In this document: positions 1-9,579 of the stretch, piece after piece
Position numbering within the stretch: the stretch's first letter is position 1
Layout of the letters: every line of letters begins with the position of its first letter
Assembly (NCBI RefSeq): GCF_000407165.1
Contig: NZ_KE136479.1
Coordinates: 1,809,464-1,873,463 of the forward strand
Direction: 5' to 3'
DNA length: 64,000 bases
From: Enterococcus haemoperoxidus ATCC BAA-382
GTDB taxonomy: Bacteria > Bacillota > Bacilli > Lactobacillales > Enterococcaceae
Notes under the pieces: model-generated
What the model was told of the DNA's origin: nothing
Seen by the model: the letters and a program-made list of their open reading frames with translations, nothing else
Database searches by the model: none
Position numbers and translations under genes: made by a program

Positions 1-791
1 GCAGGTAAAACAAAATGACCAACAAATGCATCATGGTGGTAAACATCAAAAGAAGAACCTTGCGTTGTTCTTTTGATATTCTTAGCCTGAATATCATCAT
101 CCTCTGCTAAACCATAATAGTAAATCGGTACATCCGTTTCTAGCATACGCAAATATTTATCATCCCCATATGCAAAAATTCCTTTTTTAACTTGTTTTGC
201 CATTTTCTGGAACGCAGAGAATACGTCTTCTATACTCTTAAAGTAATCAGGATGATCAAAATCGATATTCGTCATGATTGCATAATCTGGAGAATAAGCA
301 AGAAAATGACGGCGATATTCACAAGCCTCAAAAGCAAAAAACTCAGCATTAGGGTCGCCATGTCCTGTACCATCACCAATCAGGTAACTGGTTGGCGCAA
401 TTCCTGTTAAGATATGAGAAAGTAATCCTGTTGTACTTGTTTTCCCATGAGAGCCAGTTACTGCGATGCTTGTATACGGTTGGATAAAACGGCTAATGAA
501 ATCATGATATCGAATGATTTCCGCACCCAATTCTTTGGCACGAACTAATTCTTCATGTGTATCTGGAAATGCATTTCCTGCAATAATAATCATATCTTTC
601 GTAATATTGTCAGCATTGAAAGGTAAAATTGTAATACCAGATTTTTCTAAATCACGTTGTGTAAAGAAGTATTCTTCCACATCTGAACCTTGCACCTGAT
701 ACCCTTTTTCAAATAAAACTAACGCTAATGAACTCATCCCAGAACCTTTTATCCCAACAAAATGATGTAACTTATTCTCTAAATTGCTCAT
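1..791 (-). CDS. murC: UDP-N-acetylmuramate--L-alanine ligase (partial)
   Basis: Cytoplasmic Mur ligase that adds L-alanine to UDP-MurNAc in peptidoglycan precursor synthesis. About 263 N-terminal codons are visible; the C-terminal part lies beyond the left edge. The N-terminal nucleotide-binding region includes the [14 protein letters not shown] motif. The ATP-binding P-loop [10 protein letters not shown] follows near residue 115, and the NIDFDHPDY segment typical of MurC is seen near the cut. The start is an ATG preceded by a purine-rich GAAGAGGAT. The order of domains and motifs leaves little doubt about the family. It has its own promoter upstream, and a terminator separates it from the next gene upstream. 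Confidence 0.96.
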   Translation of the reverse strand, partial: MSNLENKLHHFVGIKGSGMSSLALVLFEKGYQVQGSDVEEYFFTQRDLEKSGITILPFNADNITKDMIIIAGNAFPDTHEELVRAKELGAEIIRYHDFISRFIQPYTSIAVTGSHGKTSTTGLLSHILTGIAPTSYLIGDGTGHGDPNAEFFAFEACEYRRHFLAYSPDYAIMTNIDFDHPDYFKSIEDVFSAFQKMAKQVKKGIFAYGDDKYLRMLETDVPIYYYGLAEDDDIQAKNIKRTTQGSSFDVYHHDAFVGHFVLP

Positions 792-861
792 TCTAATCCT
801 CTTCTCTTAAAATCTATATAAAACGTAGCTTTTTTAAACACTTTTCAACAGTACGAAACCC

Positions 862-890
862 ATTATCGTATAAAAATATGAAATAATCAA
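862..890 (-). promoter_or_regulatory. Predicted sigma-A promoter of murC
   Basis: On the minus strand TTGATT (885-890) and GATAAT (862-867) are separated by 17 bases, about 70 bases upstream of the murC start. The rest of the 792-1119 gap shows no coding potential apart from the terminator at its right end. Confidence 0.5.
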
Positions 891-1081
891 CTAAAAAAAC
901 AGCGAATCCACTAGTTTTAACTTGTATAACAGACTTTAACCGTTATTTATTTTCTTCATCACTGATTATATACTCATTCATCAACTATCATTGTGTGCCA
1001 TACTAATTCTACCTCTTTACTGGCTGGAAGATTAAATTACCTTTTGGTCCCTGTGCCTGATACTTACATCACAGTAAAAAG

Positions 1082-1112
1082 CTGAGACAAAACCAATTTG
1101 GCTTTGTCTCAG
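1082..1112 (-). terminator. Rho-independent terminator after the disordered-protein gene
   Basis: Perfect arms CTGAGACAAA / TTTGTCTCAG are followed on the minus strand by a short T run. The hairpin begins 8 bases after the stop codon of the 1120-2019 gene and isolates it from murC. Confidence 0.85.
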
Positions 1113-1119
1113 AAATTTT

Positions 1120-2019
1120 TTACTTAAAATACTTGCTATTTTCTAGCTCCATGCTTGAATCTTCAATAATTCCACTTAGAGATTTATCTAAGATCCCACG
1201 TTTTTTTTCTTGCTCAGCTTCTGCTACTTTTTGACCATAAGCTGTCTGACTTTTCGCATTCTGTTTTGCCGTCTTAAGCTCTTTTCTAGAACGCGGTAAT
1301 GTATGGCTAATATCTTCTTCTTTACCAAAACGCTCCATATCAGGTTTGATTTGTTGATATTGACGTCTTGTCACAGGAATTTCAGGTGATCCTTTAGGGA
1401 TATTGAACTTTTGAACCGTTGGGTCTTCATTCCCTTTCACTTGAAATGCTGCCGGTTCATCGTCAAAAAGTAAATACGAATTTTGATCCTTTTTCATCGC
1501 TTCAGCTAATTCTTCTTCTGTCAAAGCAGGAGCTTTTTCTTCTGGAATGACAGAAGCTGGAATATATTTCGGAACAAAATAGGAACGGGTATCATATGTA
1601 AAATCTTTTGAAAACGCCGCTTTATTTTTACTAGAAGATGGCTGTGAACCAAAACCATAAGAACTTCTTTTAGGCATATTGCCAAACAGATTGTTTTTTT
1701 GCTTTGGAGAAGTTGGTTTATTATGCGTCATCATATAATTCGGTAAATTAGATTTATGACGGGCTAATTCTGCTACTTGTTCTTGACTATGTGAAACATG
1801 TTGGTTGTTGGTTTGTGTTGGTTGTTTGTGCAACACTGGCTGAACACTTATCGGATCGATTACTGGTGCACTTTGTTGTGGTTGTGATGTTGTTTTAGAG
1901 AGCATTGGATCTTCTTGAAACAATGTTCGTTTATTTTCAGAAACTAATTTCACGCCTAAGTCATCGTCATAAGCTGGAAAACGAAAATGTTTTCTTTTAA
2001 TTTGAGTTGGGTTTTCCAT
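1120..2019 (-). CDS. Hypothetical protein, largely disordered
   Basis: No family recognised. The 299-residue product is hydrophilic, rich in Q, S, P, K and E, with no membrane segment, signal peptide or catalytic motif. A short N-terminal patch (KRKHFRFPAYDDD) and a middle patch (TYDTRSYFVPKYIPASVIPE) look like conserved linear motifs in an otherwise low-complexity chain, and the C-terminal third is charged and probably helical. The chosen ATG is the second in frame: AAAGGA is 9 bases before it, whereas the first ATG abuts the AAAGGA. The gene has its own promoter and terminator. In Bacillus the DNA translocase gene sftA sits next to murC; this protein has no ATPase domain, so any link is speculative. 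Confidence 0.7.
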   Translation of the reverse strand: MENPTQIKRKHFRFPAYDDDLGVKLVSENKRTLFQEDPMLSKTTSQPQQSAPVIDPISVQPVLHKQPTQTNNQHVSHSQEQVAELARHKSNLPNYMMTHNKPTSPKQKNNLFGNMPKRSSYGFGSQPSSSKNKAAFSKDFTYDTRSYFVPKYIPASVIPEEKAPALTEEELAEAMKKDQNSYLLFDDEPAAFQVKGNEDPTVQKFNIPKGSPEIPVTRRQYQQIKPDMERFGKEEDISHTLPRSRKELKTAKQNAKSQTAYGQKVAEAEQEKKRGILDKSLSGIIEDSSMELENSKYFK

Positions 2020-2050
2020 TCGAGTCATTCCTTTATTCTACTTTCTGTCA

Positions 2051-2079
2051 ATTTTACCACAAAATAGTGGAATTCTAAA
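2051..2079 (-). promoter_or_regulatory. Predicted promoter of the disordered-protein gene
   Basis: Minus-strand TTTAGA (2074-2079) and TAAAAT (2051-2056) with a 17-base spacer, about 30 bases before the start codon. The spacer carries a small CCAC/GTGG inverted repeat. Confidence 0.55.
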
Positions 2080-2147
2080 CAAATTACCTTACTTTTTCTT
2101 TTTTCTTATTGTAATTTTATTTGAACGTTTCATTTTCTATAAAAATT

Positions 2148-2184
2148 AGTCGCTGAAACAAAGTCTAAGCTTCGTTCAACGACT
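2148..2184 (-). terminator. Terminator after asnS
   Basis: Arms AGTCGCTGAA / TTCAACGACT form a long hairpin 17 bases after the asnS stop; the minus strand continues with an AATTTTTA tail. Confidence 0.75.
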
Positions 2185-2200
2185 AACTGATTAACAATTT

Positions 2201-3499
2201 CTATGGGTAAATACGGTTTAATAAACGTGGGAACGGACTTGCTTCACGAACATGCTCAATTCCAGCTAACCATGTAACAGTACGCTCTAAACCTAGCCCA
2301 AAGCCTGAATGTGGAACAGAACCATAACGACGTAAATCTAAATACCAAGAATATTCTTTTTCATCTAGATTGTGGTTACGAATTTGTTCTAATAAGTAAT
2401 CATGATCGATGGCTCTTTCAGAACCCCCGATAATTTCACCGTAACCTTCTGGCGCAATCATATCTGCACAAATTACAACATCATCACGAGTAGGATGTGG
2501 TTTCATGTAGAAAGCTTTGATTGCTTTTGGATAGTTTAAAATAAAGACTGGACGGTCAAATGAGTTGGCAATAAATGTTTCATGTGGTGAACCAAAATCA
2601 TCGCCCCATTCAATATCATCAAAGCCATTTTTCTTCAATAACTCTACAGCTTCATCATAAGAGATACGTGGGAATGGTAATTGCGTATATTTTTTCAAGA
2701 CTTCTCGATCACGTTCTAACACATCTAACGCATGATCACAATTGTCTAATACGCTTTGAACAAGAAACGCTACGTATTGTTCTTGCACTTCTAAACTTTC
2801 TTCTTGGTGCATAAAGGCCATTTCAGGTTCGATCATCCAAAATTCAATCAAATGACGACGTGTTTTTGATTTTTCCGCTCTAAAGGTTGGGCCAAATGAG
2901 AATACTTTCCCAAATGCTAAAGCCGCAGCTTCCATGTATAATTGACCACTTTGAGATAAATAAGCTTTTTGATCAAAATAATTTGTTTCAAATAAATCAG
3001 TTGTCCCTTCTGCTGTACTTGCAGTTAGGATTGGTGGGTCGATTTTAACAAAGTTGTTGTTATTGAAAAATTCATATGTTGCGCGAATGATTTCGTTACG
3101 AATTTGCATGATTGCATGCTGACGAGACGAACGTAACCATAAGTGACGATGATCCATCAAAAAGTCTGTTCCGTGCTCTTTTGGTGTAATTGGATACTCA
3201 TGGCTTTCACCAATGACTTCGATTCCTGTTACACCGATTTCATAACCAAATTTTGAACGGCTATCTTCTCTGATTTCACCAGTGATCCAAACTGAAGTTT
3301 CTTGAGTTAAGCTTTTCGCTAATTGAAAGACTTCTTCTGGGACTTCACTTTTTACTACAATTCCTTGAAAATAAGCTGTTCCATCACGTAACTGTAGAAA
3401 CGCAATTTTTCCACTTGAACGTTTGTTAGCGATCCAAGCCCCTATTTTTACTGTTTCCCCTACATGATTCTTTGAATCAATAATTTGAATTTGTTCCAC
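2201..3499 (-). CDS. asnS: Asparaginyl-tRNA synthetase
   Basis: Charges tRNA-Asn with asparagine in the cytoplasm. The N-terminal OB-fold anticodon-binding domain occupies about residues 10-100 ([15 protein letters not shown]). The class II catalytic core follows, with motif 2 ([21 protein letters not shown]) and motif 3 ([13 protein letters not shown]) near the C terminus. The longest frame starts at an ATG 18 bases upstream, but GGAGAG lies inside that extension, 6 bases before a GTG. I therefore call the GTG at 3499, giving 432 residues, close to the usual Bacillus length. It is the last gene of the block dinG-ypmB-aspB-asnS, 49 bases behind aspB, in the same order as in Bacillus subtilis. 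Confidence 0.95.
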   Translation of the reverse strand: MEQIQIIDSKNHVGETVKIGAWIANKRSSGKIAFLQLRDGTAYFQGIVVKSEVPEEVFQLAKSLTQETSVWITGEIREDSRSKFGYEIGVTGIEVIGESHEYPITPKEHGTDFLMDHRHLWLRSSRQHAIMQIRNEIIRATYEFFNNNNFVKIDPPILTASTAEGTTDLFETNYFDQKAYLSQSGQLYMEAAALAFGKVFSFGPTFRAEKSKTRRHLIEFWMIEPEMAFMHQEESLEVQEQYVAFLVQSVLDNCDHALDVLERDREVLKKYTQLPFPRISYDEAVELLKKNGFDDIEWGDDFGSPHETFIANSFDRPVFILNYPKAIKAFYMKPHPTRDDVVICADMIAPEGYGEIIGGSERAIDHDYLLEQIRNHNLDEKEYSWYLDLRRYGSVPHSGFGLGLERTVTWLAGIEHVREASPFPRLLNRIYP

Positions 3500-3548
3500 G
3501 ATCGTCTCTCCATTCATTTATTCTTTTACCTATCCCGAATTAAGTGTT

Positions 3549-4739
3549 TTATTTAATTGATTTCTTCTCAATAAATGCTTTGATACGTTTTACAGCTTCT
3601 TTTAATGTATCTAAATCTGTTGCATAGCTGATTCGAACATGTTCCGGCGCTCCAAATCCAGCGCCTGTAACAAGTGCTACTTGCGCTTCCGCTAATAAAT
3701 CATCTACCCAGTTGGTGACATCTGTATAGCCACACATCGTCAACGTTTCTTTGATATTTGGAAACAGATAAAACGCACCATGCGGTTTTTCCAATTTAAA
3801 TCCAGGTAATGCAGCAAATAACGGATAAATCTCATTTAAACGCGCTTCAAATGCTTGTCTCATGATTTCAACTGTTTCTTGTTCACCACTCAATGCTTCG
3901 ATTGCTGCATATTGGCTGACAGCCGTAGGATTACTTGTTGATTGCGATGCAATATCATTCATCGCTGAAATAATTGTTTCATCGCCAACCGCATACCCAA
4001 TACGCCAGCCTGTCATCGCATAACTTTTAGAAACACCATTGATAATGATTGTTTGTTTCTGTATAGCTTTAGACAAAGTAGCAATTGGTGTAAAGGTGGC
4101 TCCATTATAAACCAGTCTGCCATATATATCATCCGATACGATTAAGATATCATGAAGCACAGCCCACTCACCGATTTTACGTAATTCTGTTTCAGAATAA
4201 ATCATTCCCGTTGGATTAGAAGGTGAATTTAAAATCAATAATTTCGTTTTATCTGTTCTTGCTTTTTCTAATTGCTCCACAGTTACTTTAAACTCTTTTT
4301 CCTGAGCACACGAGATAAAGATGGGCACGCCCTCGGCTAATTTAACTTGTTCCCCGTAACTTACCCAGTAAGGTACTGGAATGATCACTTCATCATTTGG
4401 ATTTAATATCGCTTGAAACAATAGATACAACGCGAATTTAGCGCCATCCGTTACAATCACATTTTTTGCCTCATAACTCAGGTGATAGTAGGATTCGATA
4501 TAGTTTACAACAGCCTCACGTATTTCTTTTATGCCAGCAGAAGGTGTATAATAGCTCGCTTTACCACTTTCGATTGCTTGAATTGCAGCTTGTTGAATAT
4601 TTTTAGGTGTAGTAAAATCTGGTTCTCCTACAGTTAAACTTAAAACATCTTTACCTGCAGCTTTTAGCGCATTGGCTTTAGCTGACGCGGCTAACGTAAC
4701 AGAAGGTTCTAATTTTTGTGCTCGATTCGATATCTCCAT
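3549..4739 (-). CDS. aspB: Pyridoxal-phosphate aspartate aminotransferase (class I/II)
   Basis: PLP-dependent transaminase interconverting aspartate and oxaloacetate with glutamate/2-oxoglutarate; placement before asnS suggests an aspartate/asparagine role. The 396-residue protein has the AspB-type N terminus, the LNSPSNPTG motif near residue 170, the DDIYG segment that contacts the cofactor, and the Schiff-base lysine in NGVSKSYAMTGWRIGY near residue 240. The C-terminal substrate-binding arginine is in EHVRISYAT. It is translated behind the YpmB-like gene after a 170-base gap in which I see no riboswitch or T-box. The exact amino-acid specificity cannot be fixed from sequence. Confidence 0.9.
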   Translation of the reverse strand: MEISNRAQKLEPSVTLAASAKANALKAAGKDVLSLTVGEPDFTTPKNIQQAAIQAIESGKASYYTPSAGIKEIREAVVNYIESYYHLSYEAKNVIVTDGAKFALYLLFQAILNPNDEVIIPVPYWVSYGEQVKLAEGVPIFISCAQEKEFKVTVEQLEKARTDKTKLLILNSPSNPTGMIYSETELRKIGEWAVLHDILIVSDDIYGRLVYNGATFTPIATLSKAIQKQTIIINGVSKSYAMTGWRIGYAVGDETIISAMNDIASQSTSNPTAVSQYAAIEALSGEQETVEIMRQAFEARLNEIYPLFAALPGFKLEKPHGAFYLFPNIKETLTMCGYTDVTNWVDDLLAEAQVALVTGAGFGAPEHVRISYATDLDTLKEAVKRIKAFIEKKSIK

Positions 4740-4910
4740 ATTATCGCTCCATTCATTTTTTATCAGATGTTTTAATCATGAAGCTCTTCCATTTTAGAAG
4801 TAGATAAGATGTGGTCTACCTTCGTTCAACATTTATCCCTGCTTCATTAAATAACTATCTATTATTGTAATTGTTTGTTTTATTCCTAAGAAACTTGCAA
4901 AAACGTCTCG

Positions 4911-5417
4911 TCAGACATTTTTAATAATCATGATTTCTTCTGCTTTTTCAAATGACAATAGATAATAATTTAATGATCCATCCTCATTTTTGGTAACAAC
5001 TTCCCAAGTGGGTTTATCCTTGTATAATCCTAAGCTGATTTTTTGAATACGTTTTTCTTTATAGTCTGTTTCCATGATCTGGCGGATGTGCCCTTCTTCC
5101 ACCCCATCTTTTTGATTTAAAACAGTCACTTTATCACCTGATTTCGGAATGATCACAGCTAAGTTTTCGCCTTTATCATCTTTCCCAGTCACACTAAAGT
5201 ATGTATCTTTTCTGGTAAACCAATAAAAGTTATCGACTGTTTCTAGGTGTGCATATTTTTTTGCGATTGCCGTAGCTTCTTTTTTCGCTTGTGTTCTTGG
5301 ATGAGTTGAGCGAATATAGGAAATAGTAATCATGACAATGATCACTAATAAAACCGCAATTACACTTACTAGGATCTTGGTTTTTCTTGCTTCATTTTGA
5401 TCTTCTTGTTCTTGCAA
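4911..5417 (-). CDS. YpmB-like DUF5590 membrane-anchored protein
   Basis: Small protein with one N-terminal transmembrane helix (about residues 13-33, ILVSVIAVLLVIIVMITIS) and an extracytoplasmic domain of about 130 residues. Position between dinG and aspB matches Bacillus ypmB, and the PepSY-like DUF5590 layout fits; the function of the family is unknown. The longest frame begins at a TTG at 5435 with no ribosome binding site. A second TTG at 5417 has GGAAAGG 9 bases upstream. A promoter with an extended -10 ends so close to 5435 that only the second start leaves room for ribosome binding. I call 5417 but the upstream start is possible. Confidence 0.75.
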   Translation of the reverse strand: MQEQEDQNEARKTKILVSVIAVLLVIIVMITISYIRSTHPRTQAKKEATAIAKKYAHLETVDNFYWFTRKDTYFSVTGKDDKGENLAVIIPKSGDKVTVLNQKDGVEEGHIRQIMETDYKEKRIQKISLGLYKDKPTWEVVTKNEDGSLNYYLLSFEKAEEIMIIKNV

Positions 5418-5449
5418 TTTTCTCGCCCTTTCCAAACTTACTGGCTACC

Positions 5450-5458
5450 ATTATAGCA
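5450..5458 (-). promoter_or_regulatory. Extended -10 promoter before the YpmB-like gene
   Basis: Minus-strand TGCTATAAT is a perfect extended -10 element (TGnTATAAT) in the dinG-ypmB gap; no good -35 is visible. It suggests that ypmB-aspB-asnS can be transcribed independently of dinG. Confidence 0.45.
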
Positions 5459-5493
5459 GAAAATCAGTTTGATTTAATAGATAGTAGCCAAAT

Positions 5494-8262
5494 TTATTTA
5501 TTTAAAAATTCTTTTAGCTCTGACGTTATTTCTACTATTGATTCTTCTTTCACCACTAAATCTTTCGGCAAAGCTTTTAACATACGCTTACCATACTTAG
5601 CTGTCACCAAACGCCTGTCCAAAACAACTAGAGCGCCTTTATCCCCATCAGAACGAATTAAACGCCCCAATGCTTGACGCAAACGTAATGCAGCTTTAGG
5701 CAAAGCCTCGTGAGTAAAGGGGTTGATTCCTTTTTCTTCAAGGTAGTCATAACGTGCTTTGACAAAAGGTCGCTTTGGATTTTCAAATGGTAGACGTGTC
5801 ACGATCAACAGCGATAATGCTTCTCCAGGCAAATCGACACCTTCCCAAAAGCTATCAGCACCTAATAAGATACTATTTTTTGAATGAGCGAAACGTTTTA
5901 AAATTTTTTCTCGACTCCCACTGATTCCTTGAGCTAAAAGCTCTCTTCCTTCATTTAAATATTGCGGATGTAAACGGTAATAAACACTGGATAATATCTC
6001 ATGTGATGTGAATAAAACCAAGATGGAACGATCTTGTTCTTGTGACAATTCTTGAATCACAGACGCAATGTAAGCCGAAAATTCTGCAGCATTTGCCTGA
6101 CTGATCGCAATAGCTTCTGTTGGAATGTACAAGCGAGCATTTTGTTCATAGTCATAAGGATCAGGTAACGTTTTAAACAAAGCATCCGACAAGCCTAATT
6201 TATTAGGCAAATACTTCTTATCGTTCCCGAACTTCAACGTTCCACCCGTGTATAAAATCCGCTGATAGCGATCATACCAAATCGTCTCAGGCAAAATACT
6301 CGCCTCTAAATCATTGATTGCAAGTAACCCGTATCCTTGAGGCGTGGTACTGTATTCTTTGATCCAGCGAGGATGCCATTCATTAACATAAATATCAAAA
6401 CATTCATATAGAAATTCAATCCGCTCAAAGAATTGCAATAGACTAACAAATATAATCCGCTCTGATGCTGTATACTTTTCCAACTCATCAACAATTGACT
6501 GCCGTAATCTATTTTGGATTTCCTGCATTTCAGTTAAAAGGATTTCAATCTTTTGAATCGAAGTCTCTCCATTCAATGATAAATGATCAAAAATTGGCTT
6601 AGTCAATAACGTCGCTTCCAAATTCGGTTGCTTATCGTTTTTAAAGAGTTGACTTATTTCATAAAACAAATCACTAAATTCTTCTACTAAATCATTCAGT
6701 GCTTTAGAATAAATCCGTAACAAACGTTGTTCTTGTGTTTCTGATTTAAAAATTTGATTCACTTGATCAAATAGCTGATCTTCTTCTAGATAAAGATTTG
6801 CCTGCTTTTTAAAAGCAGCATAATTAAATTGACGATTTGCAATCTTCCCAGCTATATCGGGTAGATGATGTGCTTCATCAATGATCAGATACGAACTTTT
6901 AGGTAAAAGTGGCACTTCTCTAAGTGTTTCTTGTGCCAAAAATGCATGATTGACGATCAATACATTGCTTTGTTTGACTTTTTTATAGAGAAAACGCACA
7001 AAATCTTCTTGATACAAGGAATCTTGATCAGATAAAAAATCGATTCCTCTATGGGCAACATCACGCCAAAAGATGTGGTTAAAATTCGTTAATTGAAGTT
7101 CATCAAGATCCCCTGTCTCTGTTTCCACAAGCCAAACCAAAACGCCCATTTGATACAATGCATATTGTTTTTGCTGTATCGGATTTTTCAGTGTCGCTTT
7201 AAATCGTTGTAAATCGATATAATGACGATGACTCTTAATGATTACAGCTTGAATTGGTTTAGGGCAAAGCTGATTTGCTAAGGGAATATCTTTTTCTGTT
7301 AATTGATTTTGCAAAACGATCGAGACAGTACTGATAATGACTGGATTATCTGGTGTTGCTAAATAGCTTAGTGGAAATAAATATCCTAGCGTTTTTCCTG
7401 TTCCTGTCGCAGCTTCAATAAATAAATTTTTATTTTCATCCTTCGTAAAATGATCATAAACTAAATTCATCATCCGGCTTTGCTCTGAACGATAGCTGAT
7501 TTTATCTGCAAAAATTTTTTCTTTGGCTTTTTTCTTTTGCGGAAAACTCGGTTTTCCATATAACTTTTCTTCATAAAGCGGAACTTCTTTTCTTCTCAAA
7601 GCAATGCCAGATACGACATGCTGTTCTACTGCTAATGGCTGAATATCCTGCTTCATTTCTTCGTATATATGATGGATATAAGAACTCGTATCCATTCCTG
7701 TCTGCTGACTTAAACGATCGATTGCTTCCATCGTAATCAACGGCAAACGGCGCATTTTCGCTTCGATCAATAACAAAAGTTCGGCCGTTACCTGCGCATC
7801 ACTATCTGCTTGATGAGGATTATCATGAATCAAACCTAAACTTTCAGATAAGTCGCCTAAACGAAAACTTTTTTCTGTCGGTAAAAATATCTGAGCTAAT
7901 TCAACTGTGTCAATTCCGGGAATCTTCAATTTAGGCGTGCCGCAGCGAAGCAATTCTTGGGTTAAAAAGGAATAATCAAAATAGATATTATGTGCAACAA
8001 AAACGGTATCTGCTAGCAAATTATAAATCGTAAGTGCTACATCCTCAAAATAAGGTGCTTTTTGTACACGAGAATTACTAATACCGGTAAGCTGCTGGAT
8101 CTGCTTGGAGATAGCCTGATTAGGATTGATATCAGTCGCAAAACGGGAAATGATTTTTCCTTCTTGGATCAATACACAGCCGAATTGAATAATCCGGTCA
8201 ACCAATGGATCGGTCCCAGTTGTTTCTAAATCAACTACTGCGTATGTCTGCTTATTTTTCAT
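5494..8262 (-). CDS. dinG: DinG-family helicase with N-terminal 3'-5' exonuclease domain
   Basis: Large (922 residues) DNA repair/helicase protein of the Gram-positive DinG type. Residues 1-170 form a DEDD exonuclease domain like DnaQ/PolC (VVDLETTGTDP, VAHNIYFDYSFL, NPHQADSDAQVT). From about 250 on is an XPD-like superfamily 2 helicase: Walker A EAATGTGKT, DEAHH box near residue 470, and C-terminal motifs GADSFWEGVDLPG and ALGRLIRS. The iron-sulphur cysteine cluster of E. coli DinG is not evident, as usual for this subfamily. The role in lagging-strand or damage processing is inferred from the family. It heads the dinG-ypmB-aspB-asnS block. Confidence 0.93.
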   Translation of the reverse strand: MKNKQTYAVVDLETTGTDPLVDRIIQFGCVLIQEGKIISRFATDINPNQAISKQIQQLTGISNSRVQKAPYFEDVALTIYNLLADTVFVAHNIYFDYSFLTQELLRCGTPKLKIPGIDTVELAQIFLPTEKSFRLGDLSESLGLIHDNPHQADSDAQVTAELLLLIEAKMRRLPLITMEAIDRLSQQTGMDTSSYIHHIYEEMKQDIQPLAVEQHVVSGIALRRKEVPLYEEKLYGKPSFPQKKKAKEKIFADKISYRSEQSRMMNLVYDHFTKDENKNLFIEAATGTGKTLGYLFPLSYLATPDNPVIISTVSIVLQNQLTEKDIPLANQLCPKPIQAVIIKSHRHYIDLQRFKATLKNPIQQKQYALYQMGVLVWLVETETGDLDELQLTNFNHIFWRDVAHRGIDFLSDQDSLYQEDFVRFLYKKVKQSNVLIVNHAFLAQETLREVPLLPKSSYLIIDEAHHLPDIAGKIANRQFNYAAFKKQANLYLEEDQLFDQVNQIFKSETQEQRLLRIYSKALNDLVEEFSDLFYEISQLFKNDKQPNLEATLLTKPIFDHLSLNGETSIQKIEILLTEMQEIQNRLRQSIVDELEKYTASERIIFVSLLQFFERIEFLYECFDIYVNEWHPRWIKEYSTTPQGYGLLAINDLEASILPETIWYDRYQRILYTGGTLKFGNDKKYLPNKLGLSDALFKTLPDPYDYEQNARLYIPTEAIAISQANAAEFSAYIASVIQELSQEQDRSILVLFTSHEILSSVYYRLHPQYLNEGRELLAQGISGSREKILKRFAHSKNSILLGADSFWEGVDLPGEALSLLIVTRLPFENPKRPFVKARYDYLEEKGINPFTHEALPKAALRLRQALGRLIRSDGDKGALVVLDRRLVTAKYGKRMLKALPKDLVVKEESIVEITSELKEFLNK

Positions 8263-8506
8263 GGACTTCCCCGCCTTTCCTCTATCCTTGAAAATTATAC
8301 TACAAAATCAACTTTTTTTTTAGTGTTAGTTTGAAAGGTTTTGGGGTGAGGATGATTTAGGTGTTTTTTTGTGGTGTTATTATACTGAATGTGTTGGACA
8401 TTTAATTCATTTTTCTACTTGTTTTAGTGCTTTAGCACTTAGAATTTGATATGATCGAAGTGCAACGTAGTAACAACTTTTTTCTCGCCATTTATTCAAA
8501 TTTAGA

Positions 8507-8544
8507 GCGCGAAACAAAACGGATCTTTCGTTTTGTCTCACGCA
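8507..8544. repeat. Imperfect hairpin, possible terminator or dispersed repeat
   Basis: Arms GAAACAAAACG and CGTTTTGTCTC surround a short loop. The same GAGACAAAA core forms the terminator at 1082-1112, so this may be a relocated terminator-like repeat. It lies in the 8263-8909 gap, which otherwise holds no intact gene. A short AGTGCTTTAGCACT palindrome is also present near 8430. Confidence 0.4.
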
Positions 8545-8684
8545 CTTGTTTTCTATGGTTTATATTTTTTGGCAATCTAATACTCTGAGCAATCGAAATT
8601 CCTTCAAAACAGTTTTTGTTTCTTTATCAACATGACTAATTTGAATAGTCGTATCAGATTATTACATTCAATTGTCTTAAATTT

Positions 8685-8893
8685 TTAGTTACTTTTCTTG
8701 GCAGCTACATACTTTTCACGAGCATCTATTAATCTTGTCTCATCGTTGGGCATGCTTTTTTTATATCATTGGCAGTAATAAAAAAATAGTTGCTACAATT
8801 TCTATAGGAAATGCAAGTAGACTTATGAATCCAAAAGCGACGATATCATTCCCACCAGTTGACATTCCGATAATCATTAATATTAGTAGATAC
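8685..8893 (-). pseudogene. Possible remnant of a small membrane protein
   Basis: On the minus strand a hydrophobic frame (including GGNDIVAFGFISLLAFPIEI) of about 40 codons ends at a stop. In another frame it is followed directly by MPNDETRLIDAREKYVAAKK, ending near 8685. Runs of 7 T and 7 A at the join could mark a frameshift that split one gene of a single hydrophobic segment plus charged tail. No good start or ribosome binding site is present. No family was recognised, and chance open frames cannot be excluded. Confidence 0.3.
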
Positions 8894-8909
8894 TAAATCA
8901 ACTAACTTT

Positions 8910-9413
8910 TTATAGCTCATCTAAAAAAAGTTGAATCTGTTTTTTATTTTTTAAAACTATTACTTTCTTAGTTTTTGGTACAGTTTGTAATATTCTTAGA
9001 ATATCAATTCTTTGTCTGTTAGGAAAATTCCAAACCCACTTTAAAAAGCTTAAATCAAACTTCTCTGGACAATTATTTTGCATATCAGGTCTGGTTATCC
9101 CGTTATATTTTTTTACTCTTTTTAAAATCTGATAAATACAAACGAATCTATTTCTATCTAAAAATATTATAGTATCTGCCGCTTTCATTCTAATATCCAG
9201 TGTTCCGCCGTAATTTCCGTCAATAATCCATGAAGGCTTCATGATTAGATTATTTTGTATTTCATTTTGGTACTCTCTATCTGTCATTTCCCAGTTAGGC
9301 TTCCAAAGTAGTTTATCTAAATGAAAAACTTCAATATCTAATTTTTCGCCTAGTTTAAGTGATAATGTCGACTTCCCAGCTCCACTTGAGCCAATTAAAA
9401 TAATCTTTTTCAT
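8910..9413 (-). CDS. P-loop nucleoside kinase-like protein (FlaR / topology-modulation type)
   Basis: A 167-residue cytoplasmic ATPase with Walker A GSSGAGKST at residues 9-17, the HLDKLLWKPNW segment, and the WIIDGNY motif typical of the adenylate-kinase-like proteins annotated as DNA topology modulation protein FlaR. The true substrate of the family is not established. The longest frame starts 15 bases upstream but that extension overlaps GGAGGGG; the ATG at 9413 sits 8 bases after it. It stands alone in an accessory stretch between two decayed genes, so recent acquisition is possible. Confidence 0.8.
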   Translation of the reverse strand: MKKIILIGSSGAGKSTLSLKLGEKLDIEVFHLDKLLWKPNWEMTDREYQNEIQNNLIMKPSWIIDGNYGGTLDIRMKAADTIIFLDRNRFVCIYQILKRVKKYNGITRPDMQNNCPEKFDLSFLKWVWNFPNRQRIDILRILQTVPKTKKVIVLKNKKQIQLFLDEL

Positions 9414-9510
9414 GAATATCCCCTCCAATGAAATTTTTCGGAAATTTCATTATAACACCTAAAAATCAACTTGGTATAGTCCTAATTTATGTTTTGTTGA
9501 CTTCAAAGTA

Positions 9511-9553
9511 AATGAGTTCGATTTTAACGTATATTGTCAAAATCGAACTCATT
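9511..9553. terminator. Strong perfect hairpin
   Basis: Perfect 15-base arms AATGAGTTCGATTTT / AAAATCGAACTCATT around a 13-base loop. T-rich tails are weak on both strands. It lies between the VOC remnant and the kinase gene and probably ended the former gene at 9580. Confidence 0.6.
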
Positions 9554-9579
9554 ATTCCTATTATACATAAAGCCATCTT

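Noticed and set aside
3500-3517. ATG start for asnS
   Set aside because: The GGAGAG Shine-Dalgarno sequence lies inside these codons, and the GTG at 3499 is spaced correctly.
4740-4910. T-box or riboswitch before aspB-asnS
   Set aside because: No GGTGGTACC-type T-box sequence, no terminator hairpin and no known aptamer pattern seen.
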